Shown here: piece after piece, positions 8,969-17,312 of the stretch
Numbering within the stretch: the first letter of the stretch is position 1
Layout of the letters: every line of letters starts with the position of its first letter
Source: Candidatus Physcousia equi
Lineage (GTDB): Bacteria; Bacteroidota; Bacteroidia; Bacteroidales; Bacteroidaceae
Assembly: GCA_018065005.1 (NCBI GenBank)
Contig: JAGHUD010000047.1
Coordinates: forward strand, 1-52,610
DNA length: 52,610 bases
Direction of reading: 5' to 3'
The notes under the pieces: generated by a model
Database searches by the model: none
What the model saw: only the letters and a program-made list of their open reading frames with translations
Told to the model about the DNA's origin: nothing
Position numbers and translations under genes: made by a program

Positions 8969-11902
8969 TCACGACACCTGCACCACTGCCTCGCAGTGCA
9001 GCCCGTCCACCTTGACGGTGAAAGGAGATGCAAAGCGCACATGGCGCACATGCTCTGTCTCATGCACAGCCGGGAGCTTGTCCAAGACGGCATAACGCAC
9101 CAATCCGTCCTGCCTGAATTCGTTTATGGTCAGATAGCACACACCGAGTGAAGTAAGATTCTGGAAGAAGTGTGTGCCTTGACTCGGATCCACTTGGAAA
9201 CTGTCCAAACCATACTCCACAATGACCTTTGCACCGCTGATGTGAGGCCACTTAACAGGAATACCAAGCCATGGGTCACTGCTGCCCCAACGTCCAGGAC
9301 CAACGAGCACGTAGTTTTGTCCCTCGTCAATCATCTTTCTGTTGATGCCCTCAATCTCTTCAGCAATCTTCTGGTTCATCGAAGGCAGATACCCCTCCGT
9401 CTTCACATATATGATGTCTGTGAGGTCGGACATGATGCCGTGGCCTATGGCACTGTGCGAGCGCAGCAGGCAATCCTCGTCGGCAATCTTGGTCAGGTCT
9501 TCGTCCAGCAGCATACGGTTGTCCACCATGGGGCGAATCTGCAACAGGTTGAATATGCCCGTCCTGTCGTCGTTCAGGTTCACTGCAAACTCAATCTCAA
9601 CGGGCCGACGCATCTCCTCCTCGCCATATTTCAGAATCAGTTGCAACAAGCGAGGCAAGGGGAATACATCATATTGAAGCACGCCGATGAACGTGATCAC
9701 CTTGCGGCTTTTGCCTTCATAGAAGCCATCGCGCAGCACCTGATCGCAGGGGTCAAAGGTGCTGCAGATGTAGCGCAGCGTCCCATGTCCTTCAGCTTCG
9801 CGCACAGAAAGCTTCTTCAAGTTGAAGCCATCGTTCACCTCAAATGCCATGTCAGCCGAAGTGAGGTCAAGAGCATTGAAATGGGTTTGCGTGTCGCGCA
9901 ATGCTATCTCCAACTCGCTCGTCTGCAGCACATGGTCAGGATGGGCAGGACAAACCCTGAGACACACGCCGCCATCCACAATGTACTTGCCGAGTCCAAG
10001 CGCGAGATTCACCGTTCCTTCTTCTGCCTTCTCGGCTCCGATGGGGTAGTAGTTCACGCTTCGCGCCACGCCGGAGAAGGTAGGGTAGAAGTACTTGTCG
10101 TGCGTCTGACCAACCACCTCTTGAAGGATGACGCCCATCTTCTCCTGGTCAATCAGATTGCTCGTAGCCATCATATAGTCTTTGCTGCCCTGGAAATAGA
10201 CACTTGCATAGACCGCCTTGATGGCATTCGATATCAAGCGCAGGCGCTCGTAGGGGTCGTCCACCATCGGTATCATGTAGGTAGAATAAACGCCAGCGAA
10301 AGGTTGGTAGTGTGAGTCTTCCAGGAGCGACGAACTGCGAATCGCTATGGGCGACTTCACCACATCCAGAAAAGCCATCAAGTCGCCAATGAGCGATTGG
10401 GGCAGGCGGGCATGGAGGAAATACTGCAGAATCTCGTCGTCAGGCTTGTTGCTCAGTGCCACTTGATACAGTTCGTTCGTGTCCATGAACTCGTCGAAGA
10501 CATCCGTACACAACACCACCGTCTTGGGTATCATCACTTCCACACCTTTCATCTCGTTCAAGTCCTCATGGCGCTGAATGATGTGGTCGAGAAAAGCCAA
10601 ACCTCTGCCCTTACCGCCTAGCGAGCCTTCGCCGATGCGTGCAAAGTTGCTGTATTTGTCGAAACGTTCTCGCTGGAACACAGCCACGACACCCTGGTTG
10701 CGCATTCTACGGTAGCTCACGATGGCATCAAAGATGATTTGACGGTGGGCGTCGACGTCCTGGAGAGATTCCCATGTGATGTGTTTCAGAAACTCGCTGA
10801 TGGGGAACAAGGCGCGCGAACAGAGCCATCGGCTCACGTTGTTGTGGGAGATGTGGTAGAGCAACGACTCTCTTGGGACCGTAAAGATGTTGTCTTGCAA
10901 CTCCTTCAGGTTTCTGATTCGTACCAGTTCGTTCAGCGACTGAGGGTCGCGGAAAATGAAGTCTCCAAAACCGAAGTAGCGTGTCAGAATGCCTCTTAGA
11001 TCCACGTCCATCTTCTTCGAGTTCTTGTCGATGAAACGCGCATGGCAGTTGGCAGCCAGTGTGCCGGCACCCGTTTCGCTCGACTCCAGCACCAATGGTA
11101 TATAGTGGTCCTCCCTTCTGATTTGCGACAGAAGGCGATAGCCTGCCAGTTCGTCCTTCTCGCCCTTGCGCGGAAACTTGCAGTCGGAAATCACGCCCAG
11201 CGTGTTCTCTTTATATTGTTCCCACAGGTCCATTGCCTCCTCATAGCTTCTCGCCAACACGATTTTTGGGCGTCCGCGCATGCGCAGTTGCTCGAGCTGT
11301 GAATTGAGTGCTTCGCTGGCAAAGAGCAAACTCTGCTGCAAGACAAACTTGTAGAGCAAAGGCAACAAACTGCTGTAGAATCGTATGCTGTCCTCCACCA
11401 GTAGAATCATCTGCACGCCAGCCTCTGTGTCGTGCTTCAGATTCATTTTGTCCTCGATGAGTTTGATGATAGAGAGCAACAGTTCAGTGTTGCCTAACCA
11501 GCAGAAAACATATTCGAAGATGCTCAAATCTTCTTGTTCCATGCGTCTGTTCACACCGTGGCTAAACGGTGTCAGCACCACGATAGGCACCTTAGGATAG
11601 CGCTCCTTGATACTGCGAGCAATGTCAAAGACGTCGTTGTTGTCCGTTCCTGGCATGCAAATCAGCAAATCATAGCTTCCGCGCTTCATCTCGCGTTCTG
11701 CCTCTTCTCGCGAAGCAACCTGTGTGAAACGCGGAGGATACCGCAGTCCTAACTTGGCATACTCAGCAAATATCTTCTCGTCGATGCGGCCGTCGTCCTC
11801 AAGCATAAAAGCATCGTAAGGATTTGCCACCAGCAGCACATTAAAGATGCGGCGCGCCATCAGGTCCACAAACGACGTGTCGTGCAGTCTTAATCGTTCC
11901 AT
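8969..11902 (-). CDS. PEP/pyruvate-binding protein with two receiver-like domains
   Basis: A 977-residue cytoplasmic protein. The N-terminus has two tandem receiver-like folds: residues about 15-150 (VLLVANPYD, with no obvious acceptor Asp in DLLICMPG) and about 165-310 (ILLVEDS, with a candidate acceptor in VISDCKFP). A PPDK/PEP-synthase nucleotide-binding region follows, with GSLGGKGRG near 427 and AIRSSSLLEDS near 520. The C-terminus (GPGRWGSSDPWLG near 866) is specific to this Bacteroidetes group. I see no swivelling phosphohistidine domain or PEP-binding barrel of true PEP synthase, so ordinary PEP synthesis is unlikely. A phosphotransfer or regulatory role is an inference. Confidence 0.8.
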   Translation of the reverse strand: MERLRLHDTSFVDLMARRIFNVLLVANPYDAFMLEDDGRIDEKIFAEYAKLGLRYPPRFTQVASREEAEREMKRGSYDLLICMPGTDNNDVFDIARSIKERYPKVPIVVLTPFSHGVNRRMEQEDLSIFEYVFCWLGNTELLLSIIKLIEDKMNLKHDTEAGVQMILLVEDSIRFYSSLLPLLYKFVLQQSLLFASEALNSQLEQLRMRGRPKIVLARSYEEAMDLWEQYKENTLGVISDCKFPRKGEKDELAGYRLLSQIRREDHYIPLVLESSETGAGTLAANCHARFIDKNSKKMDVDLRGILTRYFGFGDFIFRDPQSLNELVRIRNLKELQDNIFTVPRESLLYHISHNNVSRWLCSRALFPISEFLKHITWESLQDVDAHRQIIFDAIVSYRRMRNQGVVAVFQRERFDKYSNFARIGEGSLGGKGRGLAFLDHIIQRHEDLNEMKGVEVMIPKTVVLCTDVFDEFMDTNELYQVALSNKPDDEILQYFLHARLPQSLIGDLMAFLDVVKSPIAIRSSSLLEDSHYQPFAGVYSTYMIPMVDDPYERLRLISNAIKAVYASVYFQGSKDYMMATSNLIDQEKMGVILQEVVGQTHDKYFYPTFSGVARSVNYYPIGAEKAEEGTVNLALGLGKYIVDGGVCLRVCPAHPDHVLQTSELEIALRDTQTHFNALDLTSADMAFEVNDGFNLKKLSVREAEGHGTLRYICSTFDPCDQVLRDGFYEGKSRKVITFIGVLQYDVFPLPRLLQLILKYGEEEMRRPVEIEFAVNLNDDRTGIFNLLQIRPMVDNRMLLDEDLTKIADEDCLLRSHSAIGHGIMSDLTDIIYVKTEGYLPSMNQKIAEEIEGINRKMIDEGQNYVLVGPGRWGSSDPWLGIPVKWPHISGAKVIVEYGLDSFQVDPSQGTHFFQNLTSLGVCYLTINEFRQDGLVRYAVLDKLPAVHETEHVRHVRFASPFTVKVDGLHCEAVVQVS

Positions 11903-12059
11903 TCTTTCATTGTGGTTAAGTGTAAGTGCTCATTATATCTAATCAGCCCAGCCCGGCACATGCTCAGACATGTATGTCATCTCCGATCACATACTTGGCA
12001 GGAGTTCACTATTCTCTCGGAGCGGATGCGATGCAAGGTACATGCCATCATTCTCACCG

Positions 12060-12091
12060 CAAAAGTAGTCATTTTGAACGTGAAAAGCAAG
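12060..12091 (-). promoter_or_regulatory. Promoter of the PEP/pyruvate-binding gene
   Basis: Minus-strand TACTTTTG (12067-12060) fits the -7 element, and CTTG (12091-12088) stands at the -33 distance used by other promoters here. It would give a 5' leader of about 150 nt before 11902. No riboswitch is recognised in that leader. Confidence 0.5.
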
Positions 12092-12116
12092 AAAATGAAA
12101 AAAAACTATCATTTTA

Positions 12117-12148
12117 TTTGGTAGATTCGATTTTTCTCCCTACCTTTG
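12117..12148 (+). promoter_or_regulatory. Strong promoter of the SRP RNA / tRNA-Thr unit
   Basis: TTTG (12117-12120), exactly 20 nt, then TACCTTTG (12141-12148): a full match to the Bacteroidetes housekeeping promoter. Transcription should start near 12153, just before the SRP RNA 5' end. Confidence 0.75.
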
Positions 12149-12160
12149 CACTCGCAAAAC

Positions 12161-12256
12161 GGGAAAGTCCTGTACGGCATGCTCCTTAGGAATCCTCCAG
12201 GGCTTGATCGCAGCAAAGGTACTCGGTTGTAGCGGCGCGATGCAGACCGCTTTCCC
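12161..12256 (+). ncRNA. ffs: Small-type signal recognition particle RNA (4.5S)
   Basis: About 96 nt between a perfect promoter and a tRNA gene. The ends pair (GGGAAAG 12161-12167 with CTTTCCC 12250-12256), followed by CTGTA/TGCAG (12170-12174 with 12241-12245) and GCT/AGC further in, giving one long interrupted rod. The apex contains CCAGGGCTTGATCGCAGCAAAGG, which resembles the conserved SRP helix 8 loop with its AGCA asymmetric side. It would bind Ffh for co-translational membrane targeting. The exact ends are approximate; I identified it by structure and motif, not by a covariance search. Confidence 0.78.
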
Positions 12257-12260
12257 ACCC

Positions 12261-12334
12261 GCCTCTTTAGCTCAGTTGGCCAGAGCACGTGATTTGTAAT
12301 CTCGGGGTCGTTGGTTCGAATCCGACAAGAGGCT
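12261..12334 (+). tRNA. tRNA-Thr (anticodon UGU)
   Basis: A 74-nt cloverleaf: acceptor GCCTCTT/AAGAGGC, D arm GCTC/GAGC, anticodon loop TTTGTAA with TGT at the centre, and T arm GTTGG-TTCGAAT-CCGAC. The anticodon stem CGTGA/TCTCG carries one T-T mismatch. CCA is not encoded and must be added after transcription. It begins 4 nt after the SRP RNA and has no promoter of its own, so the two are presumably processed from one transcript. Confidence 0.95.
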
Positions 12335-12343
12335 CACAAAAAC

Positions 12344-12377
12344 AGAGAGACTATTCGCATAGCCTCTCTATTTTTTT
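12344..12377 (+). terminator. Intrinsic terminator after tRNA-Thr
   Basis: An 11-bp stem (12344-12354 with 12359-12369, one mismatch) and a TCGC loop are followed by seven T residues. It ends the SRP RNA/tRNA transcript. Confidence 0.85.
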
Positions 12378-12583
12378 ATCTGTTTGTGAAGCACCGAAAA
12401 GGCTGGACCATCTGCCGCCGCAGGCTCCCCCTTCGGCATAGCGTCAGACAAGAGCGTAGCCGCATCGGGCGCAAAAAGTCGCGCTATTGCGCATTTTGTT
12501 CACCAAATACTTGTTTCTCACTTAATAATTCTTAAATTTGGAAAAAAAAACGCAACTTTTAGTCCCATTCGGCCTTTTCTTTC

Positions 12584-12591
12584 TAACTTTG
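12584..12591 (+). promoter_or_regulatory. -7 element (TAACTTTG) of the thioredoxin-like gene
   Basis: An exact TAnnTTTG octamer 37 nt before the start at 12629. A second octamer, TAAATTTG, lies at 12533-12540, so two promoters are possible. The -33 boxes are weak for both. The stretch 12378-12532 holds nothing else I can identify. Confidence 0.5.
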
Positions 12592-12628
12592 CACGATGAA
12601 AACGAAATAACATACTATAATAAAGAAC

Positions 12629-13786
12629 ATGAAACAAAGAATTTTTCTGACGGCTATGGCATCTTTCGCCATGCTAAGCGCAACGGCTCAAAAGCCTTGC
12701 AAGATCGATGCAGAGCTCGTGAATGGAGCAAGCACTGAGAAGGTGTACATCTTCATCCAAGACGAAAAGGGCGACACGCCTCAGCAGCCCACCGACTCTG
12801 TTGTCCTCAAGAAGGGTAAGTTCAGCTATAAGGCAAACCTGACAGGGCCTCGTGTGGCATATTTCACAGCAACCATGTCCAACGGCAAGCCCATGCAGAT
12901 GCAGACGCTGCTCGTGCCTGGTGAAAGTGCCAAGATAACCTTCGACGAGCGCTCATACTTCATCGACGGTAGCAAGTTCTACGCAGAATGGAATGCAGCC
13001 GACAAAGTGATGAGCGAGTCGGCAGTCAAACTGAGCGAGTTCGTCAGTGACATCAACGCCCGCCTTTCTCAGATGAGCGAAGAAGAGCGAAACGAAAAGT
13101 TGCCCGCTCTTCGTGCAGAATTTGAAGCTAAGAGCAAGGAGCGCAGCAAGTTGGTGAGCGACTACTTTGATGCCCATAAGGGCGACGAGGGATGCGTTGC
13201 ATACTATGCCCTCATCATGAATGATGATGACAAGGCTATCAACGAATCATCAGAAGAGGTGAAGAATGGTCGTATCCGTCCCTTCCTTGAAATGTTGCGC
13301 GAAAAGATCAAGGCACAGATGGAGGCCTATGAGAAGGCACGCAAAGAGGCAGAAGATGCTAGCAGTGCAACAGGTGAGGGCAAGATGTTTGTGGACTTCG
13401 AGGCTGAATATGACGGCAAGGTGCAGAAGTTGAGCGACTATGTTGGCAAGGGTAAGTACGTCTTGGTGGACTTCTGGGCAAGCTGGTGTGGTCCCTGCAA
13501 GGCAGAAATACCTAACCTCATCGAGATCTACAACAAATATAAGGGTGACAAGTTTGAAGTGCTTGGTGTTGCCACATGGGATCAACCAGCAGCCACGCTC
13601 AAGTCTATCGAGCAGCTTGGCATCCCCTATCCACAGATTCTCAATGCCCAGAAGGCAGGAAGCGACGCTTATGGCATTCTGGGCATCCCACAAATCATTC
13701 TCTTCGGTCCTGATGGCACCATCCTCAAGCGTAACCTTCGCGGCAGCGCCATCGAGGAACTCGTCCAGAAGTGTCTCGAGAAATAA
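12629..13786 (+). CDS. Secreted TlpA-like thioredoxin-fold protein with DUF4369-type N-domain
   Basis: A 385-residue exported protein, signal peptide at residues 1-20 (SATAQ). The N-terminal part (about 25-125) is a beta-rich domain of the DUF4369 type common in Bacteroidetes, and 125-245 is a charged helical linker. Residues 250-385 form a thioredoxin/AhpC-TSA fold with the redox motif WCGPC (Cys287, Cys290) and the cis-proline loop GIPQIILF. It probably reduces or isomerises periplasmic disulfides; a link to haem maturation is possible but not shown by the neighbours. It stands alone with its own promoter and terminator. Confidence 0.88.
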   Translation: MKQRIFLTAMASFAMLSATAQKPCKIDAELVNGASTEKVYIFIQDEKGDTPQQPTDSVVLKKGKFSYKANLTGPRVAYFTATMSNGKPMQMQTLLVPGESAKITFDERSYFIDGSKFYAEWNAADKVMSESAVKLSEFVSDINARLSQMSEEERNEKLPALRAEFEAKSKERSKLVSDYFDAHKGDEGCVAYYALIMNDDDKAINESSEEVKNGRIRPFLEMLREKIKAQMEAYEKARKEAEDASSATGEGKMFVDFEAEYDGKVQKLSDYVGKGKYVLVDFWASWCGPCKAEIPNLIEIYNKYKGDKFEVLGVATWDQPAATLKSIEQLGIPYPQILNAQKAGSDAYGILGIPQIILFGPDGTILKRNLRGSAIEELVQKCLEK

Positions 13787-13810
13787 GACATCAGACCCAG
13801 AAACAATCAT

Positions 13811-13862
13811 AAACAAGAAACCCCACAAGTACTCGTTCGGGTACTTGTGGGGTTTCTTGTTT
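13811..13862 (+). terminator. Intrinsic terminator of the thioredoxin-like gene
   Basis: A perfect 22-bp stem (13811-13832 with 13841-13862) with an 8-nt loop, 24 nt after the stop codon. The foot is AT-rich on both sides, so it may work in both directions. Confidence 0.88.
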
Positions 13863-13874
13863 CTATCGAAGATT

Positions 13875-14006
13875 GTTTCCGCTACAGAACTTTTCAGTTT
13901 CTGCTGCAGAACTTTTCAGTTTCTGCAGCAGAAACTTTCGGTTTCTGCAGCAGAAACTTTCGGTTTCTGCAGCAGAAACTTTTTGTTTCCGCAGCGGAAG
14001 CGAAAA
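13875..14006. repeat. 22-bp near-palindromic tandem repeat, cluster A (6 units)
   Basis: Six units start at 13875, 13897, 13919, 13941, 13963 and 13985, exactly 22 nt apart. The third to fifth are GTTTCTGCAGCAGAAAC plus a 5-nt spacer; the 17-nt part is an odd-length perfect palindrome. The first two have one base fewer in the palindrome and one more in the spacer, keeping the period. It lies between convergent genes. The same repeat recurs at 34719 and 48723. Confidence 0.9.
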
Positions 14007-14039
14007 AATCCCGCACGGAACGGAATCTTCTGTGCGGGA
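14003..14039 (-). terminator. Intrinsic terminator of glutamine synthetase
   Basis: On the minus strand an 8-bp GC-rich stem (14039-14032 with 14016-14009) is followed by six T residues (14008-14003), 60 nt beyond the glnN stop. The tail overlaps the last repeat unit of cluster A. Confidence 0.75.
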
Positions 14040-14098
14040 AAAGTGTGGTTGTGCTTAGATGCGAAAACTATAATTGTTGTCGCTAACAGATGCGGGAT

Positions 14099-16291
14099 TC
14101 ATCGGATGAAGAGCATCTCACGGTATTTGGGCAGTGGCCATAGTTCATCGTCGACGATTAGCTCAAGATGGTCCACATGATAGCGGATGGTCTCGAGGAG
14201 GGGAGCCACCCTGTCGTGATAGGCAATAGCACGCTCTCGTATGGTGGGTATTCGGTTGGCAACACGTCGTTCGTCGATGAGTTTCTGCACGTGTTCGATG
14301 ATGAACGCATTGTGCTCAGAAATGTGTTCGATGAGCGTGACGTTGTTGGCACTGAGTGTTGCCGCTTGCTCAGCCTTGAAGATGGACTGCACCTTGGATA
14401 CGTTGTCGATGAGTTGGCTTTGGTAGCGTGTGGCAACGGGCACGATGTGGTTGAGACAGAGGTCGCCGAAGATGCGTGCCTCAATCTGAATCTTCTTGAT
14501 GTAGGTTTCGAGCTTAATCTCGTTGCGTGCCTCGAGTTCTGCCTTGGTGAGCACATTCATAGACTCAAACATGCGGATGGTTTCTGGGTCGAGGTAGTGG
14601 TCGAGCACGAGCGGAGCAGACGTTTCGACGTCGAGTCCGCGACGTGCAGCTTCCTGTCGCCACTCTTCGCTGTAGCCATTGCCGTCGAATCGTATGTCGC
14701 GGCACGACTTGATGTCCTCCCTCACGACGTTGAGGATGGCTTTGATCTTATCCTCCCCCTTGGCGATGAGTGCGTCTACCCGTTCTTTGAAATGGTTGAG
14801 CGCCTCTGCCATAGCGGTGTTGAGCACAATCATCGCGGCTGCGCAGTTTGCCTGACTGCCCACAGCGCGGAACTCAAAGCGGTTTCCGGTGAAGGCAAAG
14901 GGTGAGGTGCGGTTGCGGTCGGTGTTGTCGAGGAGCAACTCCGGAATTTGTGGAATACCCAACGAGAAGGATTGCTTGCCCGAGAGGTTGAAGAGCTCGT
15001 CGTTGTCGCTCTCCTCTAGTTTTGTGAGGAGTTCAGAGAGCTGAGTGCCGAGAAACGAACTGACGATGGCAGGCGGTGCCTCATGTCCGCCCAGACGGTG
15101 TGCATTGGTGGCAGAGACGATGGAAGCCTTGAGCAGTCCGCCATGGCGATGCACCGCCATGAGCGTTTCGACAATGAAGGTGACAAAGCGCAAGTTGTCG
15201 AGCGGTGTCTTGCCAGGTGCGTGCAGCAGGATGCCGGTGTCGGTGGCAAGACTCCAGTTGTTGTGCTTGCCGCTTCCGTTGATGCCAGCAAAGGGTTTCT
15301 CGTGCAGCAGACAGCGGAAACCATGCTTGCGTGCAGTGCGTCTCATAAGGCTCATGATGAGCATGTTGTGGTCGATGGCAAGGTTGGTCTCCTCGAAGAT
15401 GGGAGCCAACTCAAACTGGTTGGGTGCTACCTCGTTGTGACGTGTCTTGCAAGGGATGCCCAATTCGAGTGCCCTGATTTCGAGATCCTTCATAAACGCC
15501 GCCACGCGGGGTGGGATAGAGCCAAAGTAGTGGTCGTCCATCTGTTGGTTGCGTGCCGAGTCGTGGCCCATGAGTGTTCGTCCGGTCATGAGCAGGTCGG
15601 GTCGCGCGGCATAGAGGTCTTCGTCGACGAGGAAATACTCCTGTTCCCATCCAAGGTTTGAGATGACCTTTGTGGTGTCGGGATAGAAGTATTGTGCCAC
15701 GGCAGTGGCAGCCTTGTCGACGGCGCTGAGAGCCTTTTTGAGTGGAGCCTTGTAGTCGAGTGACTCTCCCGTGTAGGAAATGAATATGGTGGGAATCATC
15801 AGGGTGTCGCCAATGACAAAGACGGGCGACGAGGGGTCCCATGCCGAGTAGCCTCGTGCTTCAAAGGTGGAACGTATGCCACCAGAGGGGAAGGAGCTGG
15901 CGTCGGGTTCCTGTTGCACGAGTTGTTTGCCGGTGAACTCTTCCACCATGCCCCCTTTCCAATCGTGCTCCACGAAGCCGTCATGCTTCTCGGCGGTGCC
16001 TTCGGTGAGAGGTTGAAACCAGTGGGTGCAGTGTGTGGCGCCGAGTTGCATCGCCCACTTCTTCATGCCTTCAGCCACTTGGTCGGCAGTTTGAAGGTCG
16101 AGCCGGGCTCCGTTGTCGATGACGTCGCACATCTTTCGATAGACATCGTCGGAGAGATATTTCATCATCTTCTGACGGTTGAACACATATTTTGCAAAGA
16201 ACTCGCTTGGGCGGTCTTCGCGATTAGGAACGTCAACCGGTTTCTTTTTGAAAGCCTCGGCGACGACCTGGAATCTCAGGCTGCTTGACAT
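14099..16291 (-). CDS. glnN: Glutamine synthetase type III
   Basis: Makes glutamine from glutamate, ammonia and ATP in the cytoplasm; the main ammonium-assimilating GS form of Bacteroidetes. The 730-residue length matches GSIII, much longer than GSI or GSII. Family stretches include ATHCTHWFQPLT, STFEARGYSAWDPSSP, NQFELAPIFEETN, KPFAGINGSGKHNNWS and the late FRAVGSQANCAAAM. Monocistronic: a -7 element lies about 105 nt upstream and a terminator downstream. A leader of about 100 nt precedes the start; no known riboswitch is apparent in it. Confidence 0.97.
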   Translation of the reverse strand: MSSSLRFQVVAEAFKKKPVDVPNREDRPSEFFAKYVFNRQKMMKYLSDDVYRKMCDVIDNGARLDLQTADQVAEGMKKWAMQLGATHCTHWFQPLTEGTAEKHDGFVEHDWKGGMVEEFTGKQLVQQEPDASSFPSGGIRSTFEARGYSAWDPSSPVFVIGDTLMIPTIFISYTGESLDYKAPLKKALSAVDKAATAVAQYFYPDTTKVISNLGWEQEYFLVDEDLYAARPDLLMTGRTLMGHDSARNQQMDDHYFGSIPPRVAAFMKDLEIRALELGIPCKTRHNEVAPNQFELAPIFEETNLAIDHNMLIMSLMRRTARKHGFRCLLHEKPFAGINGSGKHNNWSLATDTGILLHAPGKTPLDNLRFVTFIVETLMAVHRHGGLLKASIVSATNAHRLGGHEAPPAIVSSFLGTQLSELLTKLEESDNDELFNLSGKQSFSLGIPQIPELLLDNTDRNRTSPFAFTGNRFEFRAVGSQANCAAAMIVLNTAMAEALNHFKERVDALIAKGEDKIKAILNVVREDIKSCRDIRFDGNGYSEEWRQEAARRGLDVETSAPLVLDHYLDPETIRMFESMNVLTKAELEARNEIKLETYIKKIQIEARIFGDLCLNHIVPVATRYQSQLIDNVSKVQSIFKAEQAATLSANNVTLIEHISEHNAFIIEHVQKLIDERRVANRIPTIRERAIAYHDRVAPLLETIRYHVDHLELIVDDELWPLPKYREMLFIR

Positions 16292-16395
16292 ACGTTTAAT
16301 ATAAATGATGTGTGGAGACAGCGCAACAACGTCCGTTTTGAGATGCGGAAGTGCCTTGTTGCGTTTGTCGCGTTTGTTGGTTGTTGTTTCGTATG

Positions 16396-16403
16396 CAAAG
16401 GTA
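16396..16403 (-). promoter_or_regulatory. -7 element (TACCTTTG) of glnN
   Basis: An exact minus-strand TAnnTTTG octamer located 105 nt upstream of the glnN start. No clear -33 TTTG at the usual distance, which would fit activator dependence, but that is only an inference. Confidence 0.45.
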
Positions 16404-16454
16404 CATTTTTTTCTTCAAACAACCACGTCTTTTTCCTAAATAGTTTGTAAAAGA

Positions 16455-16486
16455 TTTGGAGGAAAAGCGAAAAGTTGCTATTTTTG
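16455..16486 (+). promoter_or_regulatory. Promoter of the lipoprotein/TPR/sensor-kinase genes
   Basis: TTTG (16455-16458), 20 nt, then TATTTTTG (16479-16486), a full Bacteroidetes promoter. It starts a leader of about 85 nt before 16578. Confidence 0.65.
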
Positions 16487-16577
16487 CACGAAAAAGTATA
16501 ATTTCCACAAGACCTTTTGAGGGGAAAAACGGGTGCTTGCCCGGCATACTGCAAAAAATAAAAAAAGTGAACATACA

Positions 16578-17312
16578 ATGAAAAATTCCATTAAACAAAT
16601 GTTGACACTGGCAGCAGTGCTGCTCAGTGGTTCGTGCTTGACTTCTTGCGACGAAGACACTTCTATAGCCTTTAGGCTGCAAGGCGAATGGTTTGGCGAC
16701 TTTGGCATGTACTACTATTATCGTTTCCCCTGCTGCGAAGTGCGCTACGACACGCACGACACGCATTTGAAGTTCGACAACGAATTCATCGGCACGTCTT
16801 GGCTCTATGTCTATCAGGTGGACTACTACGACAACACACCCATCAACCAATATGGACAGGTCGACTATCATAATGGCCACGTCAGTCCATTCGAATACAT
16901 CTATCATCGGGCAGAGTGTCATGTCAAGAACCGTGAGTTGCGCTTCCGATATAAAGGCGAAAGAGAGTGGGACACGAACATCTACGATTATTCGCTCAAC
17001 AGCCGCTACTTCGAGGGCGTTTTCGACAATGGGGCACCATTCTCGATGCGCAACGACAATTGGCCCTACTGGGAGAGATACTGCATAGTGGGGCATGACT
17101 ATAATTACTGGTCACGAGCAGAGAAAGCCGAGTTGCAGGTCACCCCACGCAAGGATAAGTTCCTGCTCTGCCCCAGAGAAGACGGTGTGGTGCTCATCGA
17201 TCGTGAAGAAAATCCAACAACCATCGTCAAGTTGCGTGAGGGTGTCGACCCCAACTCTGTCGACCTCACCCACCTTCGATTCGGCAACCGCTATCAAGAC
17301 GAAGCCAAGTGA
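16578..17312 (+). CDS. Putative lipoprotein, unknown function
   Basis: A 244-residue protein with a lipoprotein-type signal: a hydrophobic stretch to residue 18, then CLTSC with Cys24 the probable lipidated residue, followed at once by acidic DED as in Bacteroidetes surface lipoproteins. The mature part is rich in Tyr, Trp and Asp and appears beta-rich; I do not recognise a domain. The open frame extends 15 codons upstream, but ATG 16578 gives the proper signal. It overlaps the next gene by one base (TGATG) and so is translationally coupled to the TPR protein. Confidence 0.75.
   Translation: MKNSIKQMLTLAAVLLSGSCLTSCDEDTSIAFRLQGEWFGDFGMYYYYRFPCCEVRYDTHDTHLKFDNEFIGTSWLYVYQVDYYDNTPINQYGQVDYHNGHVSPFEYIYHRAECHVKNRELRFRYKGEREWDTNIYDYSLNSRYFEGVFDNGAPFSMRNDNWPYWERYCIVGHDYNYWSRAEKAELQVTPRKDKFLLCPREDGVVLIDREENPTTIVKLREGVDPNSVDLTHLRFGNRYQDEAK

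Noticed and set aside
8969..11902. Ordinary phosphoenolpyruvate synthase (ppsA)
   Set aside because: The nucleotide-binding part fits, but the phosphohistidine and PEP-binding domains are not seen and receiver-like domains are added.
13875..14006. CRISPR array
   Set aside because: The unit is 22 nt with only a 5-nt spacer, spacers are not unique, and no cas gene is near. The same holds for the other two clusters.
13847..14086. Small Ser/Phe/Gln-rich proteins read through repeat cluster A
   Set aside because: The periodic sequence is a by-product of the repeat; several frames are open at once and none has a start context.
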